From Paraburkholderia caribensis (GTDB taxonomy: Bacteria > Pseudomonadota > Gammaproteobacteria > Burkholderiales > Burkholderiaceae): a stretch of 64,000 nucleotides of DNA. Below, one piece after another: positions 47,670 to 56,631 of this stretch. Below the pieces are notes generated by a model. That model made no database searches and was not told the origin of the DNA. It was given only the letters and a program-made list of their open reading frames with translations. The DNA lies in assembly GCF_002902945.1 (NCBI RefSeq), contig NZ_CP026102.1, forward strand, positions 2,666,001 to 2,730,000, in the 5' to 3' direction. Position numbers and translations under genes: made by a program. Position 1 is the stretch's first letter. Every line of letters starts with the position of its first letter.

Positions 47670-49691
47670 TCAACGGTGCGTGGACGCGTCGCCGGGCCGT
47701 TCGTTGATGTACGTGGCGACGTCGCGCTGTTCCAGTGCGTCCCCCAGTTTCATGCGCAGGAAGCTGCTGGTCGTGTAGCGCGTCACGCTGGAGTAGAACT
47801 GATTGACGAGCCTCGTGATGGTTGTCGAATAGATGTCGATCAGCTCGGGATTGATAGAGAAATTGTCGTAATTGACGATTGCCTGCGGCTTGAACCGCAC
47901 ACCCGACAGACGCGATGCGACCTGCTGCCAGATCGCGTCGATCTGTTCCTTGGTCGTCACCTGCAAGCCTTCGAAGTTGACGAAGAACATGTTCTTCTCT
48001 GCGTCGTAATTGAAGCGCTCTTCGAGCGGCAGGCAAAGCAGCAGCGTGCGCAGTCCCATCGGCGCGTCGCGAAAGATGCGCTCGTCCATCAGGCGCGGCG
48101 GGCGCTCGATAATCGGCTTGAAGCCCATCTGCGCGACGATATCGTTCTCCACGTCGACGCCGGGCGCCACTTCAGTCAGTTCGAGTCCGCGCGGCGTGAG
48201 CGTGAACACGCAGCGCTCGGTGATGTACAGCACGTGCTGTCCGCGCTTCGCAGCATATTCGCCGCTGAACGTGCGATGCTCGACTTCATCGACGAACTTC
48301 TGGTTCTTGCCTTCGGCTCTGATCTTCAAACGCCCGTCTTCGATCGCGACGTCCAGATTGCCCGCGTTGAACGTGCCGACGAACACCACCCGCTTCGCGC
48401 TCTGGCTGATGTTGATGAAGCCGCCAGCGCCCGCCAGTTTCGGCCCGAATTTGCTGACATTGAGATTGCCCTGCCGGTCCGCCTGCGCGAGGCCGAGAAA
48501 CGCGAGGTCGAGTCCGCCGCCATCGTAGAAGTCGAACTGATACGGCTGATCGATGATGGCCTGCGTATTCGTCGCCGCGCCGAAGTTCAACCCGCCCGCC
48601 GGAATGCCGCCGATCACGCCGGGCTCCGTCGTCATCGTGAACAGATCGATCACGCCTTCTTCGTTCGCGACGCTCGCAATGCCTTCCGGCATGCCGATGC
48701 CCAGATTCACCACGCTATTGGCCATCAATTCCATTGCCGCGCGGCGCGCGATCACCTTGCGCTCCGTCAAGTCCATTGGCGGCACGGAACTCGCGGGCAC
48801 GCGCAGTTCGCTGGCGAAGGCCGCCGAATACGGCTCGGCGAACGTCTGCCAATGATGCTCGGGCCGCGCGACCACTACGCAATCGACCATGATGCCCGGT
48901 ATCTTCACCTCACGCGGGTTGAGCGTGTTCGTATCGGCGAGCCGCTCGACCTGCACGATCACGACGCCGCCCGAATTGCGCGCCGCCATCGCGATAGCCA
49001 GCGCTTCGAGCGTGAGCGCCTCGCGTTCCATCGTGACATTGCCGTTCGCGTCGGCCGTGGTGCCGCGAATGATCGCGACGTCGATGGGAAAGGTCTTGTA
49101 GAGCAGATACTCGCTGCCGTCGATTTCCATCAGCCTGACGATATCTTCCGCCGTGCGGCTGTTCAGCTTGCCGCCGCCGTGGCGCGGATCGACGAACGTG
49201 CCGAGCCCGATTGTGGACAGATGCCCCGGCTTGCCTGCGGCGATATCGCGGAACAGGTGCGAAATCACACCTTGCGGCAGGTTGTACGCCTCGATGCGGC
49301 CTTCGATGGCGAGTTGCTGCAGCTTCGGCACCAGCCCCCAATGCCCGCCGATCACCCGCCGCACCAGCCCTTCATGGGCGAGATGATTCAGCCCTTTCGA
49401 CTTGCCGTCGCCCTGGCCGGCGGCGTACACGAGCGTCAGGTCGAGATGCACGCTCGACGCGTCGGGCGTCCCCAACGCGCCCGGCCCGCCCGAGGTCGCC
49501 GCGTTTGCATCGAAAAAACGCTCTTCGAGCGCGATCGCGACTTCCTCGGCGAAACCGACGCCGACGAAACCGCCCGTCGCGAGCGTGTCGCCTGCGCGAA
49601 TCAGTTCGACCGCGGCGCGCGCGCTGACGACCTTGTTGCGCCCGACCTTGCGCTCGGTCACGGGAAACGGGTACTGGAATACGGCGCGCAT
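47670..49691 (-). CDS. Fused acyl-CoA:acetate CoA-transferase (YdiF-like) with C-terminal extension
   Basis: 673 residues. Residues 1-300 are an alpha-subunit-like domain (GDTLATGGFVGVGFAEEV, GHLSTIGLGTFVDPRHGGGK), and residues 310-530 a beta-subunit-like domain (NSVVNLGIGMPEGIASVANEEG and the catalytic-Glu region TMTTEPGVIGGIPAGG). This is the single-chain class I CoA-transferase layout of YdiF/propionate CoA-transferase. YdiF-like proteins end near 530 residues; this one has about 140 extra residues (from LMDERIFRDAPMG) of unknown role. It transfers CoA between short acyl groups. A sigma-54 promoter sits just upstream, as for the GntP-type permease. Confidence 0.83.
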   Translation of the reverse strand: MRAVFQYPFPVTERKVGRNKVVSARAAVELIRAGDTLATGGFVGVGFAEEVAIALEERFFDANAATSGGPGALGTPDASSVHLDLTLVYAAGQGDGKSKGLNHLAHEGLVRRVIGGHWGLVPKLQQLAIEGRIEAYNLPQGVISHLFRDIAAGKPGHLSTIGLGTFVDPRHGGGKLNSRTAEDIVRLMEIDGSEYLLYKTFPIDVAIIRGTTADANGNVTMEREALTLEALAIAMAARNSGGVVIVQVERLADTNTLNPREVKIPGIMVDCVVVARPEHHWQTFAEPYSAAFASELRVPASSVPPMDLTERKVIARRAAMELMANSVVNLGIGMPEGIASVANEEGVIDLFTMTTEPGVIGGIPAGGLNFGAATNTQAIIDQPYQFDFYDGGGLDLAFLGLAQADRQGNLNVSKFGPKLAGAGGFINISQSAKRVVFVGTFNAGNLDVAIEDGRLKIRAEGKNQKFVDEVEHRTFSGEYAAKRGQHVLYITERCVFTLTPRGLELTEVAPGVDVENDIVAQMGFKPIIERPPRLMDERIFRDAPMGLRTLLLCLPLEERFNYDAEKNMFFVNFEGLQVTTKEQIDAIWQQVASRLSGVRFKPQAIVNYDNFSINPELIDIYSTTITRLVNQFYSSVTRYTTSSFLRMKLGDALEQRDVATYINERPGDASTHR

Positions 49692-49715
49692 GGGGTCTCC
49701 CTGTTGTTGACCAGA

Positions 49716-49735
49716 TTCAGCGCTTCAGCGTCCCA
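49716..49735. repeat. Fragment of the 50-bp repeat unit
   Basis: ATTCAGCGCTTCAGCGTCCC followed by ATGC repeats the core of the array at 42409-42602 (AGCGCTTCAGCG and CCCATGC). As there, it lies just upstream of a leftward gene's start codon, within the presumed leader RNA. Confidence 0.45.
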
Positions 49736-49751
49736 TGCAAGATGGTTGCCA
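49736..49751 (-). promoter_or_regulatory. Sigma-54 promoter for the CoA-transferase gene
   Basis: Read leftward: TGGCAACCATCTTGCA. The -24 GG and -12 GC are exactly 12 bases apart and the TTGCA box is perfect; two bases differ in the -24 box. It would give a leader of roughly 30 bases to the ATG at 49691. Confidence 0.65.
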
Positions 49752-50344
49752 CCGGTTCGTACAACGCCGTAGCGGGTTGCGCCACGCAAGGGTGCAACCG
49801 GCCGGCACGCGGGGTTTTTTGCGGTGCCTGACCATGCAATTTAGCAAGCCGCAGAGCGATCGTCAGCATTTATTGGCAACGGCGTGCAAGCTCCGGATTC
49901 GCCGAACGGGCGTTCATTTACAAGCGACTTCGTGCCGCATCTTTCGATGTCGCGGGAAAGCTTAGGCAAGCAGAGTTTCTCCATTGAACGCCGCTTCTTT
50001 GCTACAAAGATGCATCGCGCATTTAGACAATGCGATTCGGCATACGCGTCGTCGCGTGACCAACGACGAGATAGTTCGAGCTCTCGAAAACAGGCACAAT
50101 CGTATGGGCTAAACAAAAACACCGGCGCGCCGTAAACGTAGAAAGCAGCGCCGTCCGCAAGCGCAGCAACAATTACCGCCGAAGCGGCTGGCCACCATGA
50201 AAGGCAACACACTTCCCCACTCAACCAGCGCGCGACGCGTGGCGCGCGTGAGTCCGCTCGCGTTCGCGGCACGCACTGCGTCTATTACGGCGCCGCTTGT
50301 GCGCCCGCTGCGCGCTTTGCGCGTGCATTAAGGCGAGTCCGTAT
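49752..50344. other. Divergent intergenic region; no gene seen
   Basis: About 590 bases between the CoA-transferase and GGDEF-EAL genes. A minus-strand open frame at 49841-50272 lacks a ribosome-binding site or any recognisable domain, and its codon use is poor. A FliA-like motif lies at 50110-50136. Confidence 0.5.
50110..50136 (+). promoter_or_regulatory. Candidate FliA promoter for the GGDEF-EAL gene
   Basis: TAAA-N15-GCCGTAAA against TAAA-N15-GCCGATAA: the -35 box and spacing are perfect, with two changes in the -10 box. The leader to the start codon would be about 200 bases, which is long, so this is tentative. Confidence 0.35.
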
Positions 50345-52687
50345 ATGCCGACGAGCCTCACATTGAAATGGCGCCGTGCGTTGCGCCGGCATGGCGAAGA
50401 CAGCCCGCGCCAGGACCAGCATTTCCTTTCGCTGCTGCTCGACGCCTGGTCGAGCCGCCGCCCGGCCGGCTCATTCGGCTTCGCGGTCAGCGTTGCCACG
50501 GGAATCGGCGCGGGTGCGGCCGGCATCGCGCTGCAAATGGCCCTGCGCGGGCCAGCGAGCGCGCCGTTCAGCGTGCAGATCGCTGTCGGCGCGACGGCGG
50601 GCGCGATCGCGATGATCGTGACGCGCCAGCGCTTCGCCGCGCAAAAAGCGCGACAGGCGGCCACGACGGCACTCGCCAGTTCGTTTCTCGATGCCAGCCG
50701 CGACTGCGTCAAGCTGCTCGATCTGCAAGGGCAGATGCTGCGCATCAACGACTACGGCGCGACGCTGATGGAAGCGGCGTCGCCCGTGCAGCTGGCGGGC
50801 GCGGACTGGCTCGGCTTCTGGAAAGGCACCGACAACGACGCCGCGAAGGCCGCTTTCAGAAGCGCACTGAACGGCACGCCTGCCTCGTTTCGCGGCAGTT
50901 GCACGACGATCACAGGCCAGCCGAAGTGGTGGGATTCGCAACTCATTCCCGTGAAAGACCATGCCGGCAAGGTCGTCGCCGTGGTCTGCGCATCGCTCGA
51001 CATCACGAGCCAGACGCAACTGCTCCAGCAACTGCGCGCGAAAAGCGAGCTGATGTCGGAGATGGAAGCGCACGTCAAACTGGTGTTCTTCTCGTACAGC
51101 GCGAATTTCGAGTATTTCCATTACATCACTGCGGGTTCGTCGAACGTGTTCGGCGTCGAACCGGAAGAGTTCATGCGCAACCCGCACGGCTGGCGCGAAA
51201 TGGTCCTGCCGGAAGACCGCGCCGCGCTGCAGGCGGAAATGGCGCGCATCATTGCCGAATCGACGGAAGGCCGCGCGGAGTACCGGATCAGAAAAGCCGA
51301 CGGCTCGGTGCGCTGGCTGCGCAGCACCGGCTACCCGGTGCTCGACGAAAAAGGCAATGTGCTGCGTATCGTCGGCATTACCGAGGACGTGACTGTCGAG
51401 CAGGAGCGCATCGCCGAACTGGACCGGCTCGCCTACACCGATTCGCTCACGGGGCTCGCGAACCGCGCCGCGCTGCTGCGTGAAATCGAAAGCCGCTGTG
51501 CGGCGGGCCGGCCGTTCGGCCTGATGTTCGTCGATCTCGACCGCTTCAAGGTGCTCAACGACACCCTCGGCCATCTCGCCGCCGATCATCTGTTGCGCAA
51601 CGTCGGCGGCATCATTCGCCGCTCGCTGCCGGACGACGCGTATGTCGCGCGTCTGGGCGGCGACGAGTTTGCGGTGCTGATCGGCAGCGTGGTCGACAAG
51701 GCGGGTCTCGAGACGCAGGCGAAGGCGCTGCTCGGCGGTCTGGCGGAAAACCGGCTGCAGGACAGCGCGGGCGCGTTCATCACGGCGTCGATCGGCATCT
51801 CGATCTACCCGGAGCACGGCAGCGGCCACGACGCGCTGCTGTCGAGCGCCGATGTCGCGATGTACGCCGCGAAGAAAACCGGCCGCAACGGCTATCAGTT
51901 CGCTGGCAAGGAGGCGGCCCGCACCCTCGGCGACTTCGAACTCGAGCGCGACGTGCCCGAGGCACTGAAGACCGACCAGTTTTTCCTGCACTTCCAGACC
52001 ATTCACGAGCCGCATTCGCTCGCGGTGCATGGCGCGGAAGCGCTGATCCGCTGGCAGCACCCCGTGCGGGGGCTGATTCCGCCGTGCGACTTCATTCCGT
52101 TGCTGGAAGAAACCGGCTTTGTCGAGGATGTCGGCGTCTGGGTGCTCGACAACGCGTTGCGCCAGCTCGCCGCGTGGCGCCAGGCGGGCTCGATGAATCT
52201 GGGTGTATCGGTGAACGTGTCGGCGCGGCAACTGGGCGGCGAGCAGATCGTGCGCGAGGTGGACCGCGCCCTCAAGCAGTTCGGCATTCCGCCCGCCAAG
52301 CTCGAAATCGAGCTGACGGAAACCGCGCTGATGAAGAACCCGAAGCAGGCGCAAAAGTCGATCGTCGAGCTGAAGCGGCTCGGCGTGCGCATCGCCATCG
52401 ACGATTTCGGCACCGGCTACTCGAGCCTCATGTATCTCGCCGATTTCGAGCCGCACACGCTGAAGATCGACCGCCATTTCACGTCGAAGATCGAACACGA
52501 TCCGACCACGCAAACCATCGTCGAAGGCGTCATCGGCCTTGCGCACAAGCTGGGCATCGAGGTGATCGCGGAAGGCGTCGAGGAGGCCGCGCAGCTGGAG
52601 ATTCTGCGCCAGGTGAACTGCGACTATGTGCAGGGCTACCTGTTCAGCCGGCCGCGGGCGCCCGAAGGACTGATCACACTGGCGTGA
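50345..52687 (+). CDS. Membrane PAS-PAS-GGDEF-EAL cyclic-di-GMP enzyme
   Basis: About 780 residues: two hydrophobic segments (about 43-66 and 75-95), two PAS domains (about 115-235 and 250-365, the second ending ITEDVTVEQERIAELDRLAYTD), a GGDEF domain with the intact RLGGDEFAVL site, and an EAL domain with GAEALIRW, NVSARQL, ELTET, DDFGTGYSSL, KIDRHF and EGVE all present. Both synthase and phosphodiesterase sites therefore look active. The RxxD product-inhibition site normally found just before GGDEF is missing. It probably tunes cyclic-di-GMP in response to a redox or small-molecule signal. The start at 50345 is preferred; 50297 is also open. Confidence 0.88.
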   Translation: MPTSLTLKWRRALRRHGEDSPRQDQHFLSLLLDAWSSRRPAGSFGFAVSVATGIGAGAAGIALQMALRGPASAPFSVQIAVGATAGAIAMIVTRQRFAAQKARQAATTALASSFLDASRDCVKLLDLQGQMLRINDYGATLMEAASPVQLAGADWLGFWKGTDNDAAKAAFRSALNGTPASFRGSCTTITGQPKWWDSQLIPVKDHAGKVVAVVCASLDITSQTQLLQQLRAKSELMSEMEAHVKLVFFSYSANFEYFHYITAGSSNVFGVEPEEFMRNPHGWREMVLPEDRAALQAEMARIIAESTEGRAEYRIRKADGSVRWLRSTGYPVLDEKGNVLRIVGITEDVTVEQERIAELDRLAYTDSLTGLANRAALLREIESRCAAGRPFGLMFVDLDRFKVLNDTLGHLAADHLLRNVGGIIRRSLPDDAYVARLGGDEFAVLIGSVVDKAGLETQAKALLGGLAENRLQDSAGAFITASIGISIYPEHGSGHDALLSSADVAMYAAKKTGRNGYQFAGKEAARTLGDFELERDVPEALKTDQFFLHFQTIHEPHSLAVHGAEALIRWQHPVRGLIPPCDFIPLLEETGFVEDVGVWVLDNALRQLAAWRQAGSMNLGVSVNVSARQLGGEQIVREVDRALKQFGIPPAKLEIELTETALMKNPKQAQKSIVELKRLGVRIAIDDFGTGYSSLMYLADFEPHTLKIDRHFTSKIEHDPTTQTIVEGVIGLAHKLGIEVIAEGVEEAAQLEILRQVNCDYVQGYLFSRPRAPEGLITLA

Positions 52688-52700
52688 AACGGCACGCGCG

Positions 52701-53807
52701 TCAGAACCTGTGCCGCAGGCCCGCGCCGATCAGCACCTGATTGTGGCTGGATGATGGATCGGCCGTATTGATGACGGCCGGCGCGCCCGACGACGAGCGC
52801 TGATAGATCGCTTCCAGATACGTGTCCGTGCGCTTCGAAAACTGATAGTCGGCCTGCACGCCGCCGTTGTGCCAGTGCGCGGCCGATCCCTTCGTGTACG
52901 TGTACGAGCCGGCAAGCGCAACGCTCGGCGTCAACTGATAGGTGCCGTTGACTTCGTAGTTGGAAAAGCCGACGGAAGGCGTCACACCGCCCGTGTCGAT
53001 CACGGTCACGCCCGTGAACGTGGAGCGCGACCACGCCGCCGCCATCGTGAAGTCGCCGATCGCATAGCTGATGCCGACGCCGTAGGTGTTCTGCGTCTGC
53101 ACAGCGGCATCGAACACACCCGTGGCGTTGGGCAGCACGACGGACTCATACGCGCCCGCCGACGAATTGCCGCGCCCGTTCGCATGCAGATACGCCGCGC
53201 CCGCATTCAGCGCGCCCGCCTGGTAGTTCATGCCGAAGCTATATGCGCGGTTGTTCGCAAACTGCCCGGCTGCGTTCGAAAACGCGTACATGCCGCCGAA
53301 CGTCAAACCGCCGAACGACGGGCTCGCATACTTGACCGAGTTCGCCGCGAGGTACGTGTTGTTCGCGTTGTCGTTGTCGAACGGATGGGCGAACGCGGTG
53401 CCGCCTGTGCCGCCCGTCAGCGTGAACGGCGCGAAATAGTCATGCACGAGATCGTACTGATGGCCGAGCGTGAGCGTGCCCGCCCTCTCATTGCCAAGCC
53501 CGACGTAATACGGGTGGTCATTGAACATCTCGCCCGATGTCACCGACAAACCCCGTTCGAGCCGGAAGATCGCGCGATAACCGCCGCCCAGGTCCTCGAT
53601 GCCCTGCAAGCCCCAATAGCTGCCGTCGACGAGACCCGAGGTCGCCTTCCACTGAGAATGCCCGCCAGCGTTGCTGATATAGGCGAGGCCCGTGTCGAGC
53701 TCGCCGTACATCGTGACGCTGCTTTGCGCGTGCGCCCCCGTAGCGAGCGAGAAGAGCGCGGCGCTCACGGCCGCTGCGGCTTTCTTGTTGATCTTGTTCG
53801 CGGACAT
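52701..53807 (-). CDS. Gram-negative outer-membrane porin (Burkholderia trimeric type)
   Basis: 368 residues. A signal peptide ends at GAHAQ, and the mature chain starts SSVTMYGELDTGLAYISN, the near-invariant first strand of beta-proteobacterial porins. It has GSYWGLQGIEDLGGGYRAIFRLE, LTLGHQYDLVHDY in place of the commonest GRQ-type strand, then alternating beta-strands, and ends with VLIGAGLRHRF, with the terminal Phe needed for outer-membrane assembly. It should form a 16-stranded diffusion channel. The ATG at 53807 follows GGGAAG at six bases. It runs convergently with the GGDEF-EAL gene, their stops 14 bases apart. Confidence 0.92.
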   Translation of the reverse strand: MSANKINKKAAAAVSAALFSLATGAHAQSSVTMYGELDTGLAYISNAGGHSQWKATSGLVDGSYWGLQGIEDLGGGYRAIFRLERGLSVTSGEMFNDHPYYVGLGNERAGTLTLGHQYDLVHDYFAPFTLTGGTGGTAFAHPFDNDNANNTYLAANSVKYASPSFGGLTFGGMYAFSNAAGQFANNRAYSFGMNYQAGALNAGAAYLHANGRGNSSAGAYESVVLPNATGVFDAAVQTQNTYGVGISYAIGDFTMAAAWSRSTFTGVTVIDTGGVTPSVGFSNYEVNGTYQLTPSVALAGSYTYTKGSAAHWHNGGVQADYQFSKRTDTYLEAIYQRSSSGAPAVINTADPSSSHNQVLIGAGLRHRF

Positions 53808-54203
53808 GCTTGGCTTCCCTGAGTTGAGTCGGTTCGTCTTTGGAAGGCGACTTTTTATAGGAACAACAGCCACACGCACAAGTGGAGCGAGTCGAATTCT
53901 CAGGAACCGCTCCGTAAGCTAGATTACGAAATGCAAGTAAATCCCATTATCGGATTCGCCAGAAACGGAAGTAAAGCGAAAACAATGTGCCGCGCCGACG
54001 TCCGCGCGGGGGATCGAACCACGGCATGCCAGGACGGGCGCGCCTAGAAAGCGTACCCCCAATACCCAGCGCCCGGCGTTGTTTTCACGCGACGCCGGAC
54101 CTCCGCAATCGACGCGACAGCGTCGGTTATGAAACCCAGCCGCGCCGAACTCTGTGTTATCGGCGCAAGCGCGCTTTACCTGAGTCAAATACCAGGAAAA
54201 CCC
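53808..54203. other. Divergent intergenic region between porin and chemoreceptor; no gene seen
   Basis: About 400 bases. It carries the porin promoter region and, at 54008-54018, GGGATCGAACC in a form like the T-loop of a tRNA on the minus strand; no matching stems could be drawn, so I do not call a tRNA. The right end leads into a FliA promoter. Confidence 0.5.
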
Positions 54204-54230
54204 TAAAGCATCAGGGGTCAATGCCGTTAA
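54204..54230 (+). promoter_or_regulatory. FliA (sigma-28) promoter for the Aer-like chemoreceptor
   Basis: TAAA-N15-GCCGTTAA matches the flagellar consensus TAAA-N15-GCCGATAA at eleven of twelve positions with exact spacing. It lies about 50 bases upstream of a chemoreceptor start codon, tying that gene to the flagellar regulon. Confidence 0.75.
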
Positions 54231-54281
54231 GCCTTACAGAACCATTCGGATGCGGAGGCATCCGGCAGTCCAAGGAACGTC

Positions 54282-55958
54282 ATGCGCAACAATCAGCCTG
54301 TCACCCCGAACGAGTACGACTACCCGTCCTCGCAGATGCTCGTTTCCGCAACCGACCTCAAGGGCAAGATCCAGTACTGCAATCCCGCCTTTATCGCCGT
54401 GTCCGGCTATAGCCGCGACGAGTTGATCGGCCAGCCGCACAACCTGATCCGCCATCCCGACATGCCGGCCGAAGCCTTCGCCGACATGTGGACGACGATC
54501 CGCGCCGGCCGCCCATGGTCGGCGTTCGTCAAGAACCGCCGCAAGAACGGCGACCACTACTGGGTGCGCGCGAGCGTCACGCCCGTGGTCGAAAACGGCA
54601 CGCCCGTCGGCTACCTGAGCGTGCGCGTGAAACCGGATCGCAACGAGGTACGCGCGGCAGAAGCGCTCTACGCGAAGATGCGCGCGGGCACCGCGCGCGG
54701 CCTGCGACTGCACCGGGGCGTGGTCGTGCGCACGGGGCTGGTCGGCAAGTTGCATGCGTTGATGCGTCTGCCCGTCGCGATGCGCGCCACGATCGGCTAC
54801 ATGGTTGCGCCTGTCGCGCTGCTCGCGGCCGGTCTCGCGGCGTGGGGCGGCACGCCGCCGCTGCCGTTCTGGATCGCGTTCGGCGTGACGGCCGTAGTGA
54901 GCGCCGCTGCCGCGCAGCTGTTGTCGCGCCATCTCGGTCAGCCGGTCGATGCCATGGCGTCGTTCGCTACACGCATGGCGGCAGGCGACCTGACCGCAGA
55001 TCTCGCCATCGCGCGTCACGACGATCTCGGCGACGTGCTGCAGGCGCTCAACCAGCTAAAGGCGAATCTGGCCGCGATCGTGTCCGACGTGCGTGCGCAG
55101 ATCGGCGGGATGCTCGACGCCGCGCACGAGATTTCGACAGGCAACCTGGATCTCGCCCGCCGCACGGAAATGCAGGCGGCATCGCTGGAAGAGACGGCGG
55201 CGACGATGGAGCAATTGACGACCACGGTGCAAGCCAACGCCGACGCCACCGTGCGCGCGCTCGATCTCGCGAGGGATGCGCAATCGGCGGCCGCGACGGG
55301 CGGCAAGATCGCGCTGCAGGTCGAGCAGACGATGGCGGGCATCACCGAGGCGTCGAAGCGCATCGCCGACATCACGGGCGTGATCGACGGCATTGCGTTC
55401 CAGACCAACATCCTCGCGCTCAATGCCGCCGTCGAAGCGGCGCGCGCGGGCGAGGCGGGCCGCTCGTTCGCCGTCGTCGCGAGCGAAGTGCGCATGCTGG
55501 CGCAGCGCTGCGCGGCGTCCGCGAAGGAAATCAAGCAGGTGGTCGATACGACGGTGAACGAGGTGGCGCAAGGCACCGAACTCGTCGCGCGGACCACGGC
55601 GCAGATGGGCGTGATCGATGAGGCCGTGGCGCGCGTGTCGTCGCTGATCGTCGAAGTGGCGAACGCGAGCAGCGAACAGGCCGACGGCATCGGCCAGGTC
55701 AATCAGGCCGTGTCGCATCTGGACAGCGCCACCCAGCAGAACGCCGCGATGGTCGAGCAGGCTGCGGCGACGGCGCAACGCCTCGCGGAACAGGCCGACG
55801 TGCTCGACGAAGCGGTGCGCCTGTTCACCGTCGCGGGCGCGCCGGACACACGCCGCCCGGCAAGCGCAGCCGCGCGCCCGGCGGCCCGGACGTTGCGCAA
55901 CCCGGCGGCGCCGGTTCACGTCGCTCACGCTGCCGTCGACGAAGACGCTTTGGTCTGA
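54282..55958 (+). CDS. Aer-like methyl-accepting chemotaxis protein with N-terminal PAS
   Basis: 558 residues. An N-terminal PAS domain of the Aer type (about 10-120; YCNPAFIAVSGYSRDELIGQPHN, then IRHPDMPAEAFADMW) suggests flavin-based redox or oxygen sensing from the cytoplasm. Hydrophobic segments at about 168-205 anchor it, a HAMP-like stretch follows, and the signalling domain has the invariant hairpin GIAFQTNILALNAAVEAARAGE. There is no C-terminal NWETF-like pentapeptide for methylation enzymes; the tail is Ala/Pro/Arg-rich. AAGGAA precedes the ATG. A FliA promoter lies just upstream. Confidence 0.9.
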   Translation: MRNNQPVTPNEYDYPSSQMLVSATDLKGKIQYCNPAFIAVSGYSRDELIGQPHNLIRHPDMPAEAFADMWTTIRAGRPWSAFVKNRRKNGDHYWVRASVTPVVENGTPVGYLSVRVKPDRNEVRAAEALYAKMRAGTARGLRLHRGVVVRTGLVGKLHALMRLPVAMRATIGYMVAPVALLAAGLAAWGGTPPLPFWIAFGVTAVVSAAAAQLLSRHLGQPVDAMASFATRMAAGDLTADLAIARHDDLGDVLQALNQLKANLAAIVSDVRAQIGGMLDAAHEISTGNLDLARRTEMQAASLEETAATMEQLTTTVQANADATVRALDLARDAQSAAATGGKIALQVEQTMAGITEASKRIADITGVIDGIAFQTNILALNAAVEAARAGEAGRSFAVVASEVRMLAQRCAASAKEIKQVVDTTVNEVAQGTELVARTTAQMGVIDEAVARVSSLIVEVANASSEQADGIGQVNQAVSHLDSATQQNAAMVEQAAATAQRLAEQADVLDEAVRLFTVAGAPDTRRPASAAARPAARTLRNPAAPVHVAHAAVDEDALV

Positions 55959-56071
55959 TGGATCATCGTTACTACCATCTCGACAGCGCGCTATTGGCCG
56001 ATAAAGATACGTCCGTCAGCGCCCTGGATTGTGTACGGGCTGGCTGACCCGAGTAACAACGGCGTTTACGC

Positions 56072-56102
56072 AGCCCGCCCTTTTTGGACGGGCTATTTTT
56101 TT
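56072..56102 (+). terminator. Terminator after the chemoreceptor gene
   Basis: AGCCCG (56072-56077) pairs with CGGGCT (56089-56094), with an inner CC/GG pair and a T-rich loop, followed by ATTTTTTT. It sits between converging genes and its U-run serves the rightward one. Confidence 0.75.
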
Positions 56103-56109
56103 GGTGCGT

Positions 56110-56631
56110 TCAACCGCACGCGAGCAACTCCAGCTGTTGCGGCGCTTTCGACATCGGCCGCTCCAGCGTCAGTAGCGCCTCCTTCCGATGCAGCCCGCCC
56201 GCGTAGCCGGTCAGGTCGCCCGCACTCGAAATCACGCGGTGACACGGCACGATGATCGATACGGGATTGCGCCCGTTGGCCGCGCCGACCGCGCGCGACG
56301 CCGAAAGCGGCAGGCCGAGCCGCCGCGCGATGCTGCCGTAGCTCGCCGTCTCGCCATACGGAATCTGCACGAGTTGATCCCATACGTCGCGCTGGAACGC
56401 GCTGCCGAACATTCTCAAAGGCACCGTGAACGCATGCCGCTCGCCCGCGAAATATTCGTCGAGCTGCTCGCGCGCCTGATGCAGCACGCGTGACGCGTGC
56501 GCCGCTGCAAGCACGCTGTCGGCCGCCGGGAAATACTTCTGTCCGACGAAGTACACGCCTGTGAGCGCGTCGTCTTCGGCGCGCAGCAACATTTCTCCCA
56601 GCGGGCTCGGCATCGACATGCATTGCTTCAT
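56110..56631 (-). CDS. ogt: Methylated-DNA-protein-cysteine methyltransferase
   Basis: 173 residues, a normal length for Ogt. The active-site PCHRV (in NPVSIIVPCHRVISS) carries the alkyl-accepting cysteine, and the recognition-helix region GETASYGSIARRLGLPLSASRAVGAANG precedes it. It repairs O6-alkylguanine and O4-alkylthymine by one-time transfer to itself. AGGAGG five bases before the ATG at 56631 fixes the start; an ATG at 56646 lacks such a site. It is a single gene with no DNA-repair neighbours. Confidence 0.93.
   Translation of the reverse strand: MKQCMSMPSPLGEMLLRAEDDALTGVYFVGQKYFPAADSVLAAAHASRVLHQAREQLDEYFAGERHAFTVPLRMFGSAFQRDVWDQLVQIPYGETASYGSIARRLGLPLSASRAVGAANGRNPVSIIVPCHRVISSAGDLTGYAGGLHRKEALLTLERPMSKAPQQLELLACG

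Noticed and set aside
49841..50272. Minus-strand frame of 143 codons upstream of the GGDEF-EAL gene
   Set aside because: No ribosome-binding site, mixed low-quality codon use and no domain; overlaps the probable control region.
54000..54060. tRNA-like T-loop sequence (GGTTCGATCCC on the minus strand)
   Set aside because: I could not draw a T-stem, acceptor stem or anticodon arm around it; at most a chance match or a tiny tRNA relic.
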